From Azoarcus taiwanensis (GTDB taxonomy: Bacteria; Pseudomonadota; Gammaproteobacteria; Burkholderiales; Rhodocyclaceae): a DNA stretch of 57,864 nucleotides. The notes below the pieces were generated by a model, which saw only the letters and a list, made by a program, of their open reading frames with translations, was not told where the DNA came from and searched no databases. This document shows, in pieces, positions 17,264 to 26,225 of the stretch; the stretch's first letter is position 1, and every line of letters begins with the position of its first letter. The position numbers and the translations under genes are program-made. The DNA is taken from the NCBI RefSeq assembly GCF_012910885.1, contig NZ_WTVM01000008.1, positions 1 to 57,864 of the forward strand, written 5' to 3'.

Positions 17264-17509
17264 CAGCCTTGGTCTTCGGAGATTTCGGATGACAAGTAGC
17301 GTGCACGATAGCAGCAAATGCCCTGAGGGTAAGCGTACGATCTGTTGCAGATTATCGATCCGTTCCAGTGTAGCGAGTGCAACCTTTGTGGCGAGCTGAT
17401 TGGGAATGGACGACAGGGGCGGTTTGCCAGACGAGAGCTGACTGGATGGCCCAACCGCGGACCGTAGGACTTAGGACCCTGGGGCGCTGGTTGGCTGTGT
17501 GTCGGTCAC

Positions 17510-19999
17510 CTAGCGGTTTCTGATAGCGCGAATCATTGCCGGACTGAGGTCTCTTGCATGGGCGGCTGGCTCTGGGCGTATCCCGCTGGGAGCTTCGACA
17601 GGCTGCGACAGACGGGAGGCGCGAACGCTTGGCGATGGGTTTTCCGGTTGGTGCCCGATGGGTGGGGGCACTGCCTTGGGTGGTGTGGGACGGGCTATGG
17701 TCGCATCGGTTCCATTGCTACTGTGCTTGTACAACCTCGCCCCATGCTCAGTCTGGATGAAGATCGCGCCAAGTTCGGGGATCGGTGCCGTGCGAACCCC
17801 CGCATAACGCCCGCGCCACACTTCCTGGTCGAAGACTCTTACCATCGACCACTCGGTCAGGTCTGCGCTCAGCTCCCAAAGCTCACGACTTGGGGCGCGG
17901 TAAATGAGGTATGCGCCTGATACCGGGTCATAAAGAAGATTGTCGTTGGAGATGCGATGATCGAATGGCAGATCAGCAACGGGCGCGATACTGCCATCGG
18001 CGGCGATCAGGGACGCTTTGCGCGGACTGTAAGTCCCACCGGCAACCAGCATGTCGCCACGCGTGACGTTGTAGCGAGAAGTCGAATGATATCCATGCAC
18101 CTCGATTGGGCCAAGGTCGGTGTAGCCGTCCAGGGCGTCAGGGCGGGCAGGATCAATCGCCCAAGCCCTGCGATTGCGGACCATGACCAACCGGTCAAGC
18201 CCGGAGTGCCACTCAAGGGGAACAAAGCTCAACGCAGAGGACGACCCTACCGGGGCAAGCGGCATCGGGTCAGCAGCGAATTCCCATCTGCGTTGAGCGA
18301 TCACGTACCGCAACAGTGCGTTTTGTCGACTCCCTCGCAGCCACAGGCGGTAGTAATGACCTCGCTTGGGGTCGAGCGCGATCTTGTTATAGACGTGGTA
18401 GTAATTGGTCTCCTTGACCGGACCGCCCTCCAGCGGCAGCTCGCTCCACTCATTGCGCAGTGCGTCGTAACGAAAGAATACGTTTGACTGGTTCAGCCCC
18501 TGAAAGTAGATGCTGGCCGTGTCTGGATGCCAGTGTGCAACATCGCCCCACACATCCGCTTGGCTCGATTGAGTGAACCATGCGCGGAAATTTGCATGTC
18601 CGGGCGGGAAGGCCACGCCGGGAATCTCTGCAACTTCTCCCGGCTGCGTCGATGCCGCAAGCTGCCCGATAGCAGATTGCGCCAGAGCGGGCGCTATGGG
18701 AAGGTCCCGCGCCGGTTGCGGCATCGGCTGGCCTGTAACCTTGTTCTCGCTCTCCACTGCTTCGTCTCCCGGCTTCCGCGCGGGAGCCTCAGCGACAAGA
18801 GGCTTGAGCCGGTGCAGCACAAGACCCTGAGTGTGCGAGATGAATGCGATTACGTCCGTTCCCGGTACAAGCGCGAACGGGCAGTAGGGTTCGTAGCGAC
18901 CGAACGGTAGACTGCCGGTCAGGTCTTCATAAACTGTATATGGGCTTGCCAGATCGGGCGCTCGGTAGAGAACGTTCGACTTCAGGAAGAGATAGCTGCC
19001 GTCACGCGGATCGACAATCAGCTTCGATGAGCCAGACCCCCAAAGCATTCGCTCACCGTCAGGCCCGACACGATCCGCCATCAGTTCGGGAGCGCCAAAC
19101 GGCTCGGTCATACGGTATTGCATGTACGATGTTCTGAGCCTAGACCCGAAGTTTTGCCCTCCGACGATTGCGAGCTCGCGTTTCACCGAGTTCCACAATA
19201 GCAGACCCGCGTAACCGGAGAGGCGGCGGCCGTCATCATTGCGCGGCAGGCGTTCGTGCAAATGCCATTCGTTGTCTTCGGGCGCGCGAGACCAGATCTT
19301 GCCTCCGGGCGTGTAAGCGTAGAAGCGGCCCCATTCCTGGACGTAGGTGATGGCAAAGCTACCGACGCCGTCCACTTGCGTGTCGCCGAAGGAGGGGCCT
19401 ACGCGCTCGAAAACCCCGGGGTTATCCAGCGGCGTCCGTATGAACCATCCCATCTCGGTTCGCGGAGAGTCCGACGGGGCGAAGTACAGGTAATCGTCAT
19501 CTTTGGTTAAGCGGTTGAACGGTCGCCGCCCGCCAGGATGTCCGGCATTCGAGTCGAACCCCTCTGGCTGATTGATGCGCCAGAATCGCCCGTCCGCCTC
19601 CATGACCATCAGCGCCCGCTCGAACTGTGAGCGCGAAAGAATCATCATCAGCTTGCCGTCGTGCTCGACAAGCTGCTGCGTCCAGCCCATGCCATCGGCG
19701 CCGCCCGATTCCCCATCGATGGGAACCACGTACTGGAAACTCTTGAACGACACGCCCTCATCCTTGCCCGGCCAGGTTGTTAGGTGTGCAAGGTTCCTCC
19801 ACTCACCGGGGGCCATCAGCGCTGCTTGCTCAAGAATGAGACTTGTGGCTCGGACGGCTTGGAGGGGAGCGGCCAGCAGCAGACCGATTGTGAGCGTTAA
19901 TGCGGCACGGTATCGCACGGCGGGAGCATGTTCTTGAGCGGTCTGCAACTGCCCTGGTGGGTATCGGGAGTTGGGTTGAAGGGTCGGTGAACTTGACAA
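17510..19999 (-). CDS. large exported protein, probable beta-propeller repeats, function unknown
   Basis: 829 aa if read from the TTG at 19999; a GTG at 19918 (VRYRAALTLTIG) is an alternative closer to the signal peptide. A hydrophobic segment at about 31-48 (AALTLTIGLLLAAPLQA) looks like a signal sequence. The body holds many short beta-strand units with W/Y/G turns (KLIVDPRDGSYLFL, KIALDPKRGHYYRLWLRG, FYAYTPGGKIWSRAP), consistent with one or two beta-propellers. A Pro-rich linker divides it near residue 420, and a low-complexity Pro/Ser tail ends it. No enzymatic motif is seen. Its position suggests an envelope or exopolysaccharide-binding role. Confidence 0.7.
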   Translation of the reverse strand: MSSSPTLQPNSRYPPGQLQTAQEHAPAVRYRAALTLTIGLLLAAPLQAVRATSLILEQAALMAPGEWRNLAHLTTWPGKDEGVSFKSFQYVVPIDGESGGADGMGWTQQLVEHDGKLMMILSRSQFERALMVMEADGRFWRINQPEGFDSNAGHPGGRRPFNRLTKDDDYLYFAPSDSPRTEMGWFIRTPLDNPGVFERVGPSFGDTQVDGVGSFAITYVQEWGRFYAYTPGGKIWSRAPEDNEWHLHERLPRNDDGRRLSGYAGLLLWNSVKRELAIVGGQNFGSRLRTSYMQYRMTEPFGAPELMADRVGPDGERMLWGSGSSKLIVDPRDGSYLFLKSNVLYRAPDLASPYTVYEDLTGSLPFGRYEPYCPFALVPGTDVIAFISHTQGLVLHRLKPLVAEAPARKPGDEAVESENKVTGQPMPQPARDLPIAPALAQSAIGQLAASTQPGEVAEIPGVAFPPGHANFRAWFTQSSQADVWGDVAHWHPDTASIYFQGLNQSNVFFRYDALRNEWSELPLEGGPVKETNYYHVYNKIALDPKRGHYYRLWLRGSRQNALLRYVIAQRRWEFAADPMPLAPVGSSSALSFVPLEWHSGLDRLVMVRNRRAWAIDPARPDALDGYTDLGPIEVHGYHSTSRYNVTRGDMLVAGGTYSPRKASLIAADGSIAPVADLPFDHRISNDNLLYDPVSGAYLIYRAPSRELWELSADLTEWSMVRVFDQEVWRGRYAGVRTAPIPELGAIFIQTEHGARLYKHSSNGTDATIARPTPPKAVPPPIGHQPENPSPSVRASRLSQPVEAPSGIRPEPAAHARDLSPAMIRAIRNR

Positions 20000-20152
20000 G
20001 AGTGCTGCTCGTCTGCAGTCAAATGACTTTTGCTTTCAGCATAGTACAGATGCGCGGCTGAGTCTGCGGGATCGCCAAACGCGGGCGACTGTGCTCTATC
20101 TCACGGGTGTGGCCTGGCATGGCGTTCGAATTCTCTTCGACGAACGTATTTG

Positions 20153-20572
20153 TCATGAGGTGGTAGAGCGTGTCGCACGACTTCTGACGAAGCTGTTGAG
20201 GACTTCGACCACGCTTCCTTCGCTCGGCAGAGTATTGACCCGCATTGCTTGCGGCCCTCGCAAACCGTTTAGGCAAAAAAGCCTCGGGTGATCAAAGAGC
20301 CTTTCTTGAATGACTCTGCCCCTCGACGGATTGGCGAAAACGTCGCCGATGGACCCGTCCAGATCGAAGGCATTGCCATCCTTCTGCGAGACCGCTTTGC
20401 TGATCATGACCGGCTTCTGAGCCCTGAGGGATGGAACGTACAAGCCGCAGCCCACGATCTCCTTCAGGGAGAATTGCTTTGCGCCGTACAACCAAAGCAC
20501 CGCCGGCACGGCTTGCCATAGGGGAACACCGTAGTGCTGGCAACCTTTTCGAATGGTAGCGAAGGCATTCAC
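20153..20572 (-). pseudogene. decayed sugar-transfer ATP-grasp gene remnant
   Basis: The 139-aa frame begins with RKGCQHYGVPLWQAVPAVL and KEIVGCGLYVPSL, which look like the N-terminal helix region of ATPgrasp_ST proteins. It then jumps to VIQERLFDHPRLFCLNG and LRGPQAMRVNTLPSEG, which look like the mid-domain IIQ-RL-HP and TLRI segment. The nucleotide loop between them and the whole C-terminal metal site are missing. I read it as an internally deleted, truncated third member of the ATP-grasp family in this locus. It may still be translated, but it cannot be an active ligase. The 153 bases between it and the 829-aa gene hold nothing I recognise. Confidence 0.5.
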
Positions 20573-20629
20573 TTGGCGTTAAAGACGCGAGTGAGAGGTC
20601 GTTTCCCTGTTGTTCGGTGTTCTCGTTCG

Positions 20630-21283
20630 TTAAAGCAACGTTATGCTGAGCGTCGGCTTTCCGAATGACTTGTGTCTGAGGATCAATCGGTTAAGCGCGA
20701 CTACGAAGCGGACCGTGCCGAGGCGGGCAAGCCCGGCCCGCTCAAGGGCCTTTTGGGAGGCGTGGTTATCCAGCGCTGTTTCTGAGACGGCCGACGCGAA
20801 GCCGGCATGCTTGGCGGCGATGAGGCGAGCCCGGATCGACTGCGTCTGTAAGCCACGGCCTCTGAAGCGTCGAAACGTTCTGGCGTTGCCGAGAAGCGCC
20901 GTATCGGCGTTGAAACCCAACATTCTGAGGGTTGGAGATCCTTTCATAACGAAGGCGAAATGGGCCAGCGTGCCCTTGTGGTAAGCCACGAGTCCAATGG
21001 CTGAACCTTGCCGGATATCGTCAATATAGGCTTGGTTAGATGGGGCGGCAGCGACAAGATCCGCGACAACGGTTTCAGGCAGCTCTTCGTTGCAGTGGAG
21101 CAGAAGAGGCTCGAACCCAACGGGCCATTCCGGTGGCGGGAGGTCGGCTAGATCATGCCCGAACACGACATGCGACTGATAGCGCAGAACGCGTCGGGCC
21201 GCGAAGCGCAGGAACTCACCCGGGCCCATTCCACGGGTCCGGGCTCGAATCCGATCTGAGAAACTATTACCGGGTGCGGTCAA
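20630..21283 (-). CDS. GNAT family N-acetyltransferase
   Basis: 217 aa from a TTG at 21283; an ATG at 21229 (MGPGEFLRFAARR) is an alternative, and neither has a clear ribosome binding site. The acyl-CoA binding core reads TFRRFRGRGLQTQSIRARL (the R/Q-x-x-G-x-G/A loop), followed by SETALDNHASQKALERAGL, the typical GNAT C-terminal half with the conserved Asn and the A-x-x-x-Y/A-x-x-x-G pattern. It would acetylate an amino sugar or another small substituent. It follows the FemAB-like gene on the same strand by 28 bases, suggesting one operon. Confidence 0.8.
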   Translation of the reverse strand: MTAPGNSFSDRIRARTRGMGPGEFLRFAARRVLRYQSHVVFGHDLADLPPPEWPVGFEPLLLHCNEELPETVVADLVAAAPSNQAYIDDIRQGSAIGLVAYHKGTLAHFAFVMKGSPTLRMLGFNADTALLGNARTFRRFRGRGLQTQSIRARLIAAKHAGFASAVSETALDNHASQKALERAGLARLGTVRFVVALNRLILRHKSFGKPTLSITLL

Positions 21284-21311
21284 GGTCGTTATGTAGATCG
21301 AGGTTGTGCAT

Positions 21312-22256
21312 TCACGCGGCGTTACGACGGATCAGTTTCTTCAGCCCTTTTTTCAGCCCCATTCGGTCGAGGAAGCTGGCGGCTGAACTGCTGAAGGCGT
21401 TCAGCGATCGATGTGCTTGCAGGCTTATGCGGATTTGAGCCGTTGGTTTCAGAAGTAGCAAATTAACGCAGTTCGCTTGGTGGGTACTGAAGAGCAGTTT
21501 GTGATCACCTTCGCCTTCGGTAAAGTCGAAGAAGCGATAACATTTTTCGGCAAAAAGCTGCTCCAGCGCCAGCCATTGCAGCACCGTGCCTGGCGAGAGC
21601 TTCCCATATTCCGGGTCATAGCCGAGAAAGGCATATTTGACGCTGCCGTCCTTGATGGGGCAGTAGAGGTAGGACACGGGCCGCCCTCGATCGTACAGAA
21701 GATAGCCGCGGATCTGGTCATGGGCTGCGCGTCGGTGGAGGCGTTCGACGAATGACGGGCTGTCGGGCAGACCGGCGTCGAGAAGACGTTCCTGGTAGGT
21801 CAGGGCCGAGACGGCTCGCGCCTCCCGATGGAACTGCGGCATTTCCTCAGGCCGTCTGAATTCCCTGAAGTCGAGACCGCCGGTGTGTTCGGCGAATTTC
21901 TTGATCTTGCGCCTGATCGTCGAGCGGGTCTTGCTCGAGAACTGCGTGGCGTAGCCTTCGAAATCACCGGACATGTCGATGTAGCTGTGGAGATAGTGCT
22001 TGGTCGGATAAGCGATCAACCCTTTGCTGTTGGCGAGCACTTGAGACAACCCGCTCTCAGGCAATCGCGCGAGGTAAAGGCCAGCGCAGTCGTCCGGAAG
22101 TTCGGTTGGCAGAGAGACGGTGACGCCGTTTGCGATCTCTGCCATTGAGTGCACCTTTCGCATCACAGGCAATTGGCGTTCGGCCAAACCGATTTCCCCG
22201 AAACGAAAGGTCAGGTAGAACTGAAAGCGTTGCCATTCGGCGGAATCGGTGCTCAA
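21312..22256 (-). CDS. FemAB/CelD-like GNAT-fold acyltransferase
   Basis: 314 aa starting at a TTG (22256) that overlaps the stop of the tiny upstream frame. The central part, FSSKTRSTIRRKIKKFAEHTGG, and the later GYLLYDRGRPVSYLYCP with AFLGYDPEYGKLSPGTVLQWLA are typical of the CelD/BcsL (Acetyltransf_6) family found in cellulose and exopolysaccharide loci. FDFTEGEGDHKLLFST near the end is the usual family signature. These proteins transfer acyl or aminoacyl groups, often to polysaccharide precursors. It is translationally coupled to the 46-codon stub and followed by the GNAT gene. Confidence 0.85.
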   Translation of the reverse strand: MSTDSAEWQRFQFYLTFRFGEIGLAERQLPVMRKVHSMAEIANGVTVSLPTELPDDCAGLYLARLPESGLSQVLANSKGLIAYPTKHYLHSYIDMSGDFEGYATQFSSKTRSTIRRKIKKFAEHTGGLDFREFRRPEEMPQFHREARAVSALTYQERLLDAGLPDSPSFVERLHRRAAHDQIRGYLLYDRGRPVSYLYCPIKDGSVKYAFLGYDPEYGKLSPGTVLQWLALEQLFAEKCYRFFDFTEGEGDHKLLFSTHQANCVNLLLLKPTAQIRISLQAHRSLNAFSSSAASFLDRMGLKKGLKKLIRRNAA

Positions 22257-22393
22257 TGCAGCCTCCGCAAGACTTGCTCGCCGTGGCGAATGGTGGTCGC
22301 AATGACGCTGACCGTCCTGGACGCGTTGAGGCTTCTATGGAATTCGATGCCGTTGCGCCAGATCTCGACGTCGAAGGTGAGCAGGATGTTCAA
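22253..22393 (-). pseudogene. 46-codon stub with a deacetylase N-terminus
   Basis: Reading from a TTG at 22393 gives NILLTFDVEIWRNGIEFH, then 28 further residues, and a stop at 22253-22255. The opening residues match the start of NodB-type polysaccharide deacetylases, where LTFDVE carries the catalytic Asp. Everything after about residue 18 is unrelated. An AAAGG lies 7-8 bases upstream of the TTG, and the stop overlaps the TTG start of the FemAB-like gene (TTGA), so the stub may now act as a translated leader for that gene. It is too short to be an enzyme. Confidence 0.5.
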
Positions 22394-22607
22394 AAAAAAC
22401 CTTTCATTTGCATGCGTGCGACATGCACGCGTGGTGCTGAGGTTTTAGCATAAGCGGGGCGGGATTGCGATGAAGGTTTTGTCGCGAGGGGCGGTTGCGG
22501 ACTTCGAAAGATCGGTTGGTATTGCGTGTGGCGCGCACCCTGTCTTGCTTGCCAGGGTAAGTGGCATCGCTTGATTCCTGCGGAGGCGGTTCTGTTGGCT
22601 GTCGGGG

Positions 22608-22683
22608 TTCGCGGCTGACGCCGCTCCTACAGGTGGTGGATGCGCTTGTGGGTGGGGTGGGAGCGGCGTCAGCGTCAGCCGCC
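22608..22683. repeat. REP pair (imperfect REPIN)
   Basis: The arm ttcgcggctgacgccgctcc (22608 on) is followed after a spacer by an inverted arm, gagcggcgtcagcgtcagcc (22661-22680). The second arm has a small internal duplication (gtcagcgtcagc), so the copy is degenerate. It lies in the 300-base gap between the beta-helix gene and the FemAB stub; the rest of that gap shows nothing I recognise. Confidence 0.85.
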
Positions 22684-22693
22684 AATCTGCTTG

Positions 22694-23809
22694 TCACTTG
22701 GGCTGGGCGGTTGAATCGGGATACGTGCGCAGCGAATGAAGGGTGTTGCTGGTTTCTTCCAGACCGATTGGGGCGGATTCGCTATAGATCTGGTTGCGTT
22801 CCCCCCGCTGTTGGTAACCCGGGTCGCCCCTCGTTATCCGCACCGCAGGCCCGCGGCCGACGACGGTGTTGTGGCTGAAATCGATTGCGCGGGGCAGGTG
22901 GTTGTGGGGCTGAAAGGTCACGGCCTCGCCGTGCTGGTTGATGAGCTCGTTGTAGTGGGCGGTGACGTTGCCTTCGGCCTGAAAGAGGCGTTCGGTGGGG
23001 TTCTGGTAGAAGAGGTTGTGCTCGACGAGGTAGATATCGTCGCTGCCCGGGCCTTGCAGGGGCCAGTGGCCGAGGAGCAGGTTGGGGCGGGCGCGCTCGC
23101 CGGTGGCGCCGCCGGCGGATTTGTCGAAGACGTTGGAGCGGATGATGGTCCGGCTGGGTTCGGTGGGCATGCCGGGCAGTTCCGGTCGGGGCAACTGGTG
23201 CTTGATCTGCATGTTGTAGCCGGTGGTGTGCTCGATGTGGTTGTGCTCGATGAGCCCGGCAACGAAGGGGGCGCGACCGTCGGAATTGCCGAGGTAGAGC
23301 CCGGTGCCGACGTGACTGATATGGTTGTTGCGGATGACCCAGCCCCAGGCGGGGGTTTTGGTGGAGATGCCGTTGAAGGCCTGGGCGGCGTCGAATCCGG
23401 TGATGACAAGGTTTTGCAGCGTGACATCGTGGGCGAAGCGGCCGCGCCCTTCCGCGACGATGCCGTGCGAGCGGGTGCCGCGTCCTTCCAGCCGGAGGTG
23501 TTGCAGGGTGATGTGGCCGACATTGATGAGGCTGACGGTGATCTGGCCGTCGCGCCCGACGAACACCGCAGGCGGGCCGGAGTCCGGGCCGGTGATGATG
23601 ATCGGCGCTTCTGCGGTGCCGGCCAGGTTGCGCAGCGGCAGGCCCCGGGTGTATTCGCCCGGCGCGAATATCAGCATGTCTCCAGCCTGGAGGTGGGGCA
23701 GTGCCTGGCGGTAGTCGTCGGGGGTGACGAAGAGGGTGCGTTGGGCGAGCGCTGACGCGGCGACCAACAGGCCCAGCGGCAGAAGAAGCCATCGTATCGC
23801 CGCTCTCAC
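22694..23809 (-). CDS. exported right-handed parallel beta-helix protein
   Basis: 371 aa with a signal peptide at residues 1-22 (LLLPLGLLVAASALA, cleavage near ALAQR). The mature part is a run of about 20-residue coils typical of pectate-lyase-like beta helices: NVGHITLQHLRLEGRG, HDVTLQNLVITGFDAA, GWVIRNNHISHVGTGL, AGLIEHNHIEHTTGYNM, RTIIRSNVFDKSAG, DDIYLVEHNLFYQNP. Such proteins bind or cleave polysaccharides, or epimerise them. No specific catalytic set can be assigned. The start overlaps the VanZ gene stop by 4 bases, so both are made together. A role in trimming the exopolysaccharide is inferred. Confidence 0.85.
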   Translation of the reverse strand: MRAAIRWLLLPLGLLVAASALAQRTLFVTPDDYRQALPHLQAGDMLIFAPGEYTRGLPLRNLAGTAEAPIIITGPDSGPPAVFVGRDGQITVSLINVGHITLQHLRLEGRGTRSHGIVAEGRGRFAHDVTLQNLVITGFDAAQAFNGISTKTPAWGWVIRNNHISHVGTGLYLGNSDGRAPFVAGLIEHNHIEHTTGYNMQIKHQLPRPELPGMPTEPSRTIIRSNVFDKSAGGATGERARPNLLLGHWPLQGPGSDDIYLVEHNLFYQNPTERLFQAEGNVTAHYNELINQHGEAVTFQPHNHLPRAIDFSHNTVVGRGPAVRITRGDPGYQQRGERNQIYSESAPIGLEETSNTLHSLRTYPDSTAQPK

Positions 23810-24948
23810 GGATGCCGCCTGTTTCGGTCACTGCCCAGTGCGACGATGCGTGAAAGGGCAAAGGCGAGGATCATTGCCAGCAAGGGGTCGGTAATCTCGG
23901 CGGTGCGGCCGACGACGTGGACCTGGGCGGCTTCAATCAGTGAAAGCCAGATTGCGAGGGTGATTGCACCCGATCGCCAGCTCGCGCCGTTGAGGTGCAT
24001 GAGATGGAGCACGCTGCCGTAGAAGAAGCACTTGTAGATCAGGTTGAGTACATTGCCTTCCATGCCGCCGCTGAGGAAGCCGGCAAAGGGAAGCCACTCG
24101 AAGCTGTTTGCCCAAGGCGCAAACTGGTAGGGGTGAAGGCCGCTCGCGAGCAGCGAAAATAGCAATAGGAGCGTGACGCCCGTTGGTGCTTCGGGGTGTC
24201 GAAGTGCGGGCAGCAGCGCGAGCGCTATTCCGAGCCCGGCAAGGTTGTTGGCGCTGAGCGTTTTGTTGACGAAGAGCGGCTGCAACGCAACGACGAATAC
24301 TGCAACGGCGCCGACTGTGAAGACACCCAAGCGGGGAATGCTGCAGCGGAGCAGGATGAGCATCCACGCGAGCCAGCCGGCGGCGTTGGCTGCTACGCGC
24401 GTGGGGTCGAGGCCGGGCGTGAGCAGCAGGGGCTTGAGGGCGTTCTTGACGTTTTGTGGGTCGAGCGTTGGAACGAGTGGAAACCAGCGGTAGCCGACCC
24501 ACAGCACAGCGAGCAGCAGTGGCACAGCAAGCGCCTTGTTGTGATGGCTCGATCCCAATGACAAGCTGAGCGTGCGCGCCGCGTAGCCCGCGCCAATGCC
24601 GAGTGCGAGTCCGATGGCGTTGACGACGGCGTCGCCTACCTCCGGGCTGCGACCGGGAATCCACAACTGGGCGACTTGCAGGGCGAACGCGAGCAAGAGC
24701 GCGAGGACCACGGTGAGGAACAAGGGCACGCGTTGCCGCAGGCCCGGTTCGGCGGCGAGCAAGCCGATGAACCCGATCGGCGCGAAAAGAAGCACATTCG
24801 CGATGAGATCTCCCCGGCTCGTGAGGAAACTCCAGTCGCTGATGAAGGCTTGAAACTCTGGCCAGCTGATATCGTCGGCCCGGAAGCCGAAGGGGTAGAG
24901 CGAGCCGTAGCTTACGAGCACGGCCAGGATCAGCAGCAATGAACGCAT
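23806..24948 (-). CDS. VanZ family membrane protein
   Basis: 380 aa with about ten hydrophobic segments. The N-terminal third has the VanZ-like pattern: SYGSLYPFGFR, then DLIANVLLFAPIGFIGLLA, and WIPGRSPEVGDAVVNAIGLALG, in which the polar residues sit between helices. The C-terminal part is extra membrane helices, making it longer than a minimal VanZ. VanZ-like proteins are frequent in XrtA exopolysaccharide loci, where their role is undefined. It is cotranscribed with the beta-helix gene (ATGA overlap). Confidence 0.85.
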   Translation of the reverse strand: MRSLLLILAVLVSYGSLYPFGFRADDISWPEFQAFISDWSFLTSRGDLIANVLLFAPIGFIGLLAAEPGLRQRVPLFLTVVLALLLAFALQVAQLWIPGRSPEVGDAVVNAIGLALGIGAGYAARTLSLSLGSSHHNKALAVPLLLAVLWVGYRWFPLVPTLDPQNVKNALKPLLLTPGLDPTRVAANAAGWLAWMLILLRCSIPRLGVFTVGAVAVFVVALQPLFVNKTLSANNLAGLGIALALLPALRHPEAPTGVTLLLLFSLLASGLHPYQFAPWANSFEWLPFAGFLSGGMEGNVLNLIYKCFFYGSVLHLMHLNGASWRSGAITLAIWLSLIEAAQVHVVGRTAEITDPLLAMILAFALSRIVALGSDRNRRHP

Positions 24949-24991
24949 GCGTGGACCCTAGTGGCGCAAGGGCTTGGCTGCAAGTTTCATG

Positions 24992-25711
24992 TCAGGCGGT
25001 CTTGCGGGCCACGATCAGCACCGAGTGACTCAGCAGCGCACCCAGTGGCGGGATGAGCTTGAGCATGGCGCGCAACGGCGCGGACTCGAGCAGCGGCTGC
25101 AGGCTCTGCAGACGACCGGGGGCGATTGGAACCCAATGGGTTTCGACGGCGAAGCCGGTTTGCTCGAGCTGGCGGCGCAGTGCGTCGGCGGTTTCGTAGC
25201 GCAGATTGGCAGGGCGGCGCAGCAGCTTCTTGAGCAGGTGCGGTGCGCAGTGCGCGTTGAGGGCATCTACCCATAGCGTGCCGCCAGGTTTGATGGCGGC
25301 GGCCATCTCGGCCAGCGCCTGGTCTGAGCTTGACAGCGCCTGCAGCACGCCGAAACAGAGGATGCCCTCGGCGCTTTGCGGTGCGAGGGGCAGCCGGGTG
25401 ACGTCGCCGACCACCCAACCGCCCACCGTTGGGCTGCGTTGCGCGGCCTTGGCGACGCTGGGTTGGGAGTAATCCACGCCGATGACTTCAAGCCCCTCGT
25501 CGGCAAGCATGCGGCTGTAACTGCCCGCGCCACAGCCGATGTCGATCCAGCGCGAGCCGGCCGGGGCGCCGGTCCAGTGTCGCTTGAAAGCACGGATGCG
25601 CGTCTGCAACCCGCTCTCGCTCCAGCCGGCAATGCCGGCATCGTGGTCGAGCGCCTGGCCACGCTCGGTGAAGCGACGGCGCCAGTGTTCTTCGAACTGG
25701 GAGCGAGGCAT
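24992..25711 (-). CDS. class I SAM-dependent methyltransferase
   Basis: 239 aa from the ATG at 25711 (MPRSQFEEHW); the frame is open to 25852 but that part lacks family similarity. Motif I is SRWIDIGCGAGSYSRML, with EVIGVDYSQPSV for the acidic loop that binds the ribose. GWVVGDVTRLPL and ILCFGVLQALSSSDQAL complete the Rossmann core. It methylates a small molecule or sugar using S-adenosylmethionine. It lies 43 bases upstream of the VanZ gene on the same strand, and divergent from the acyl carrier protein gene. Together with the carrier cassette it may tailor the substituent made there. Confidence 0.87.
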   Translation of the reverse strand: MPRSQFEEHWRRRFTERGQALDHDAGIAGWSESGLQTRIRAFKRHWTGAPAGSRWIDIGCGAGSYSRMLADEGLEVIGVDYSQPSVAKAAQRSPTVGGWVVGDVTRLPLAPQSAEGILCFGVLQALSSSDQALAEMAAAIKPGGTLWVDALNAHCAPHLLKKLLRRPANLRYETADALRRQLEQTGFAVETHWVPIAPGRLQSLQPLLESAPLRAMLKLIPPLGALLSHSVLIVARKTA

Positions 25712-25936
25712 GTCAGTGGTGGGCGCGGGATGTGAGCGGCATGGCGGTATTGTAGCCGGCGATGGCTGTACGGGCGGGATCACCCTTGCAAGTGGCGAGA
25801 CAATGTCGGTAAATCGCATGTTGCGGGAAGCGACCAAACGCGTCATGTCCAACTATAATTGCGCCCGATCCCGGCGGCCCCACACCGGTGGCGTGCACTG
25901 CAGGGGCGCTCGCCGAGAGACGATAAACAAAAGGGA

Positions 25937-26194
25937 GTGAAGATCTTGGATGCTCGTAAGGAAGTGCTGTCGATACTCGACGATGTGCTCAGCCTGAACG
26001 GTCGTGCTGCGGCCTTCGGTGACGACACCCCGCTGCTAGGTGCAGTGCCGGAGCTGGATTCGATGGCGGTGGTCGGTGTGATCAACATGTTGGAGGAGCG
26101 CTTTGGCTTCTTCGTGGACGACGACGAGATCGACGGCGCGACCTTCGAGACAGTGGGCACGCTGGTAGCGTTTGTCGAGGGCAAGCTGGGTTGA
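25937..26194 (+). CDS. acyl carrier protein of the exopolysaccharide cassette
   Basis: 85 aa from GTG 25937; a TTG at 25946 has better spacing to the AAGGGAG ribosome binding site (25931-25937) and would give 82 aa. The protein is a helical carrier with the phosphopantetheine attachment site ELDSMAVV (Ser in DSM rather than the usual DSL). It continues into EERFGFFVDDDEI, the conserved acidic helix. It would hold an activated acyl or aminoacyl group as a thioester, loaded by the AMP-forming ligase at 30051-31670. It is the only rightward gene in this part, sits divergent to the methyltransferase and converges with the amidotransferase-like gene. Confidence 0.88.
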   Translation: MKILDARKEVLSILDDVLSLNGRAAAFGDDTPLLGAVPELDSMAVVGVINMLEERFGFFVDDDEIDGATFETVGTLVAFVEGKLG

Positions 26195-26225
26195 GCAGAG
26201 CTTAGCCGCGAATAGGCGCAAAGCG

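Noticed and set aside
22394-22454. Possible sigma-54 promoter upstream of the FemAB-like gene (GCAC and TGCA boxes)
   Set aside because: The GG of the -24 element is absent and the spacing is off; the match is no better than chance.
22736-23755. 339-codon frame opposite the beta-helix gene
   Set aside because: Low-complexity Val/Gly/Asp composition mirrors the repeats of the real gene; no start context.
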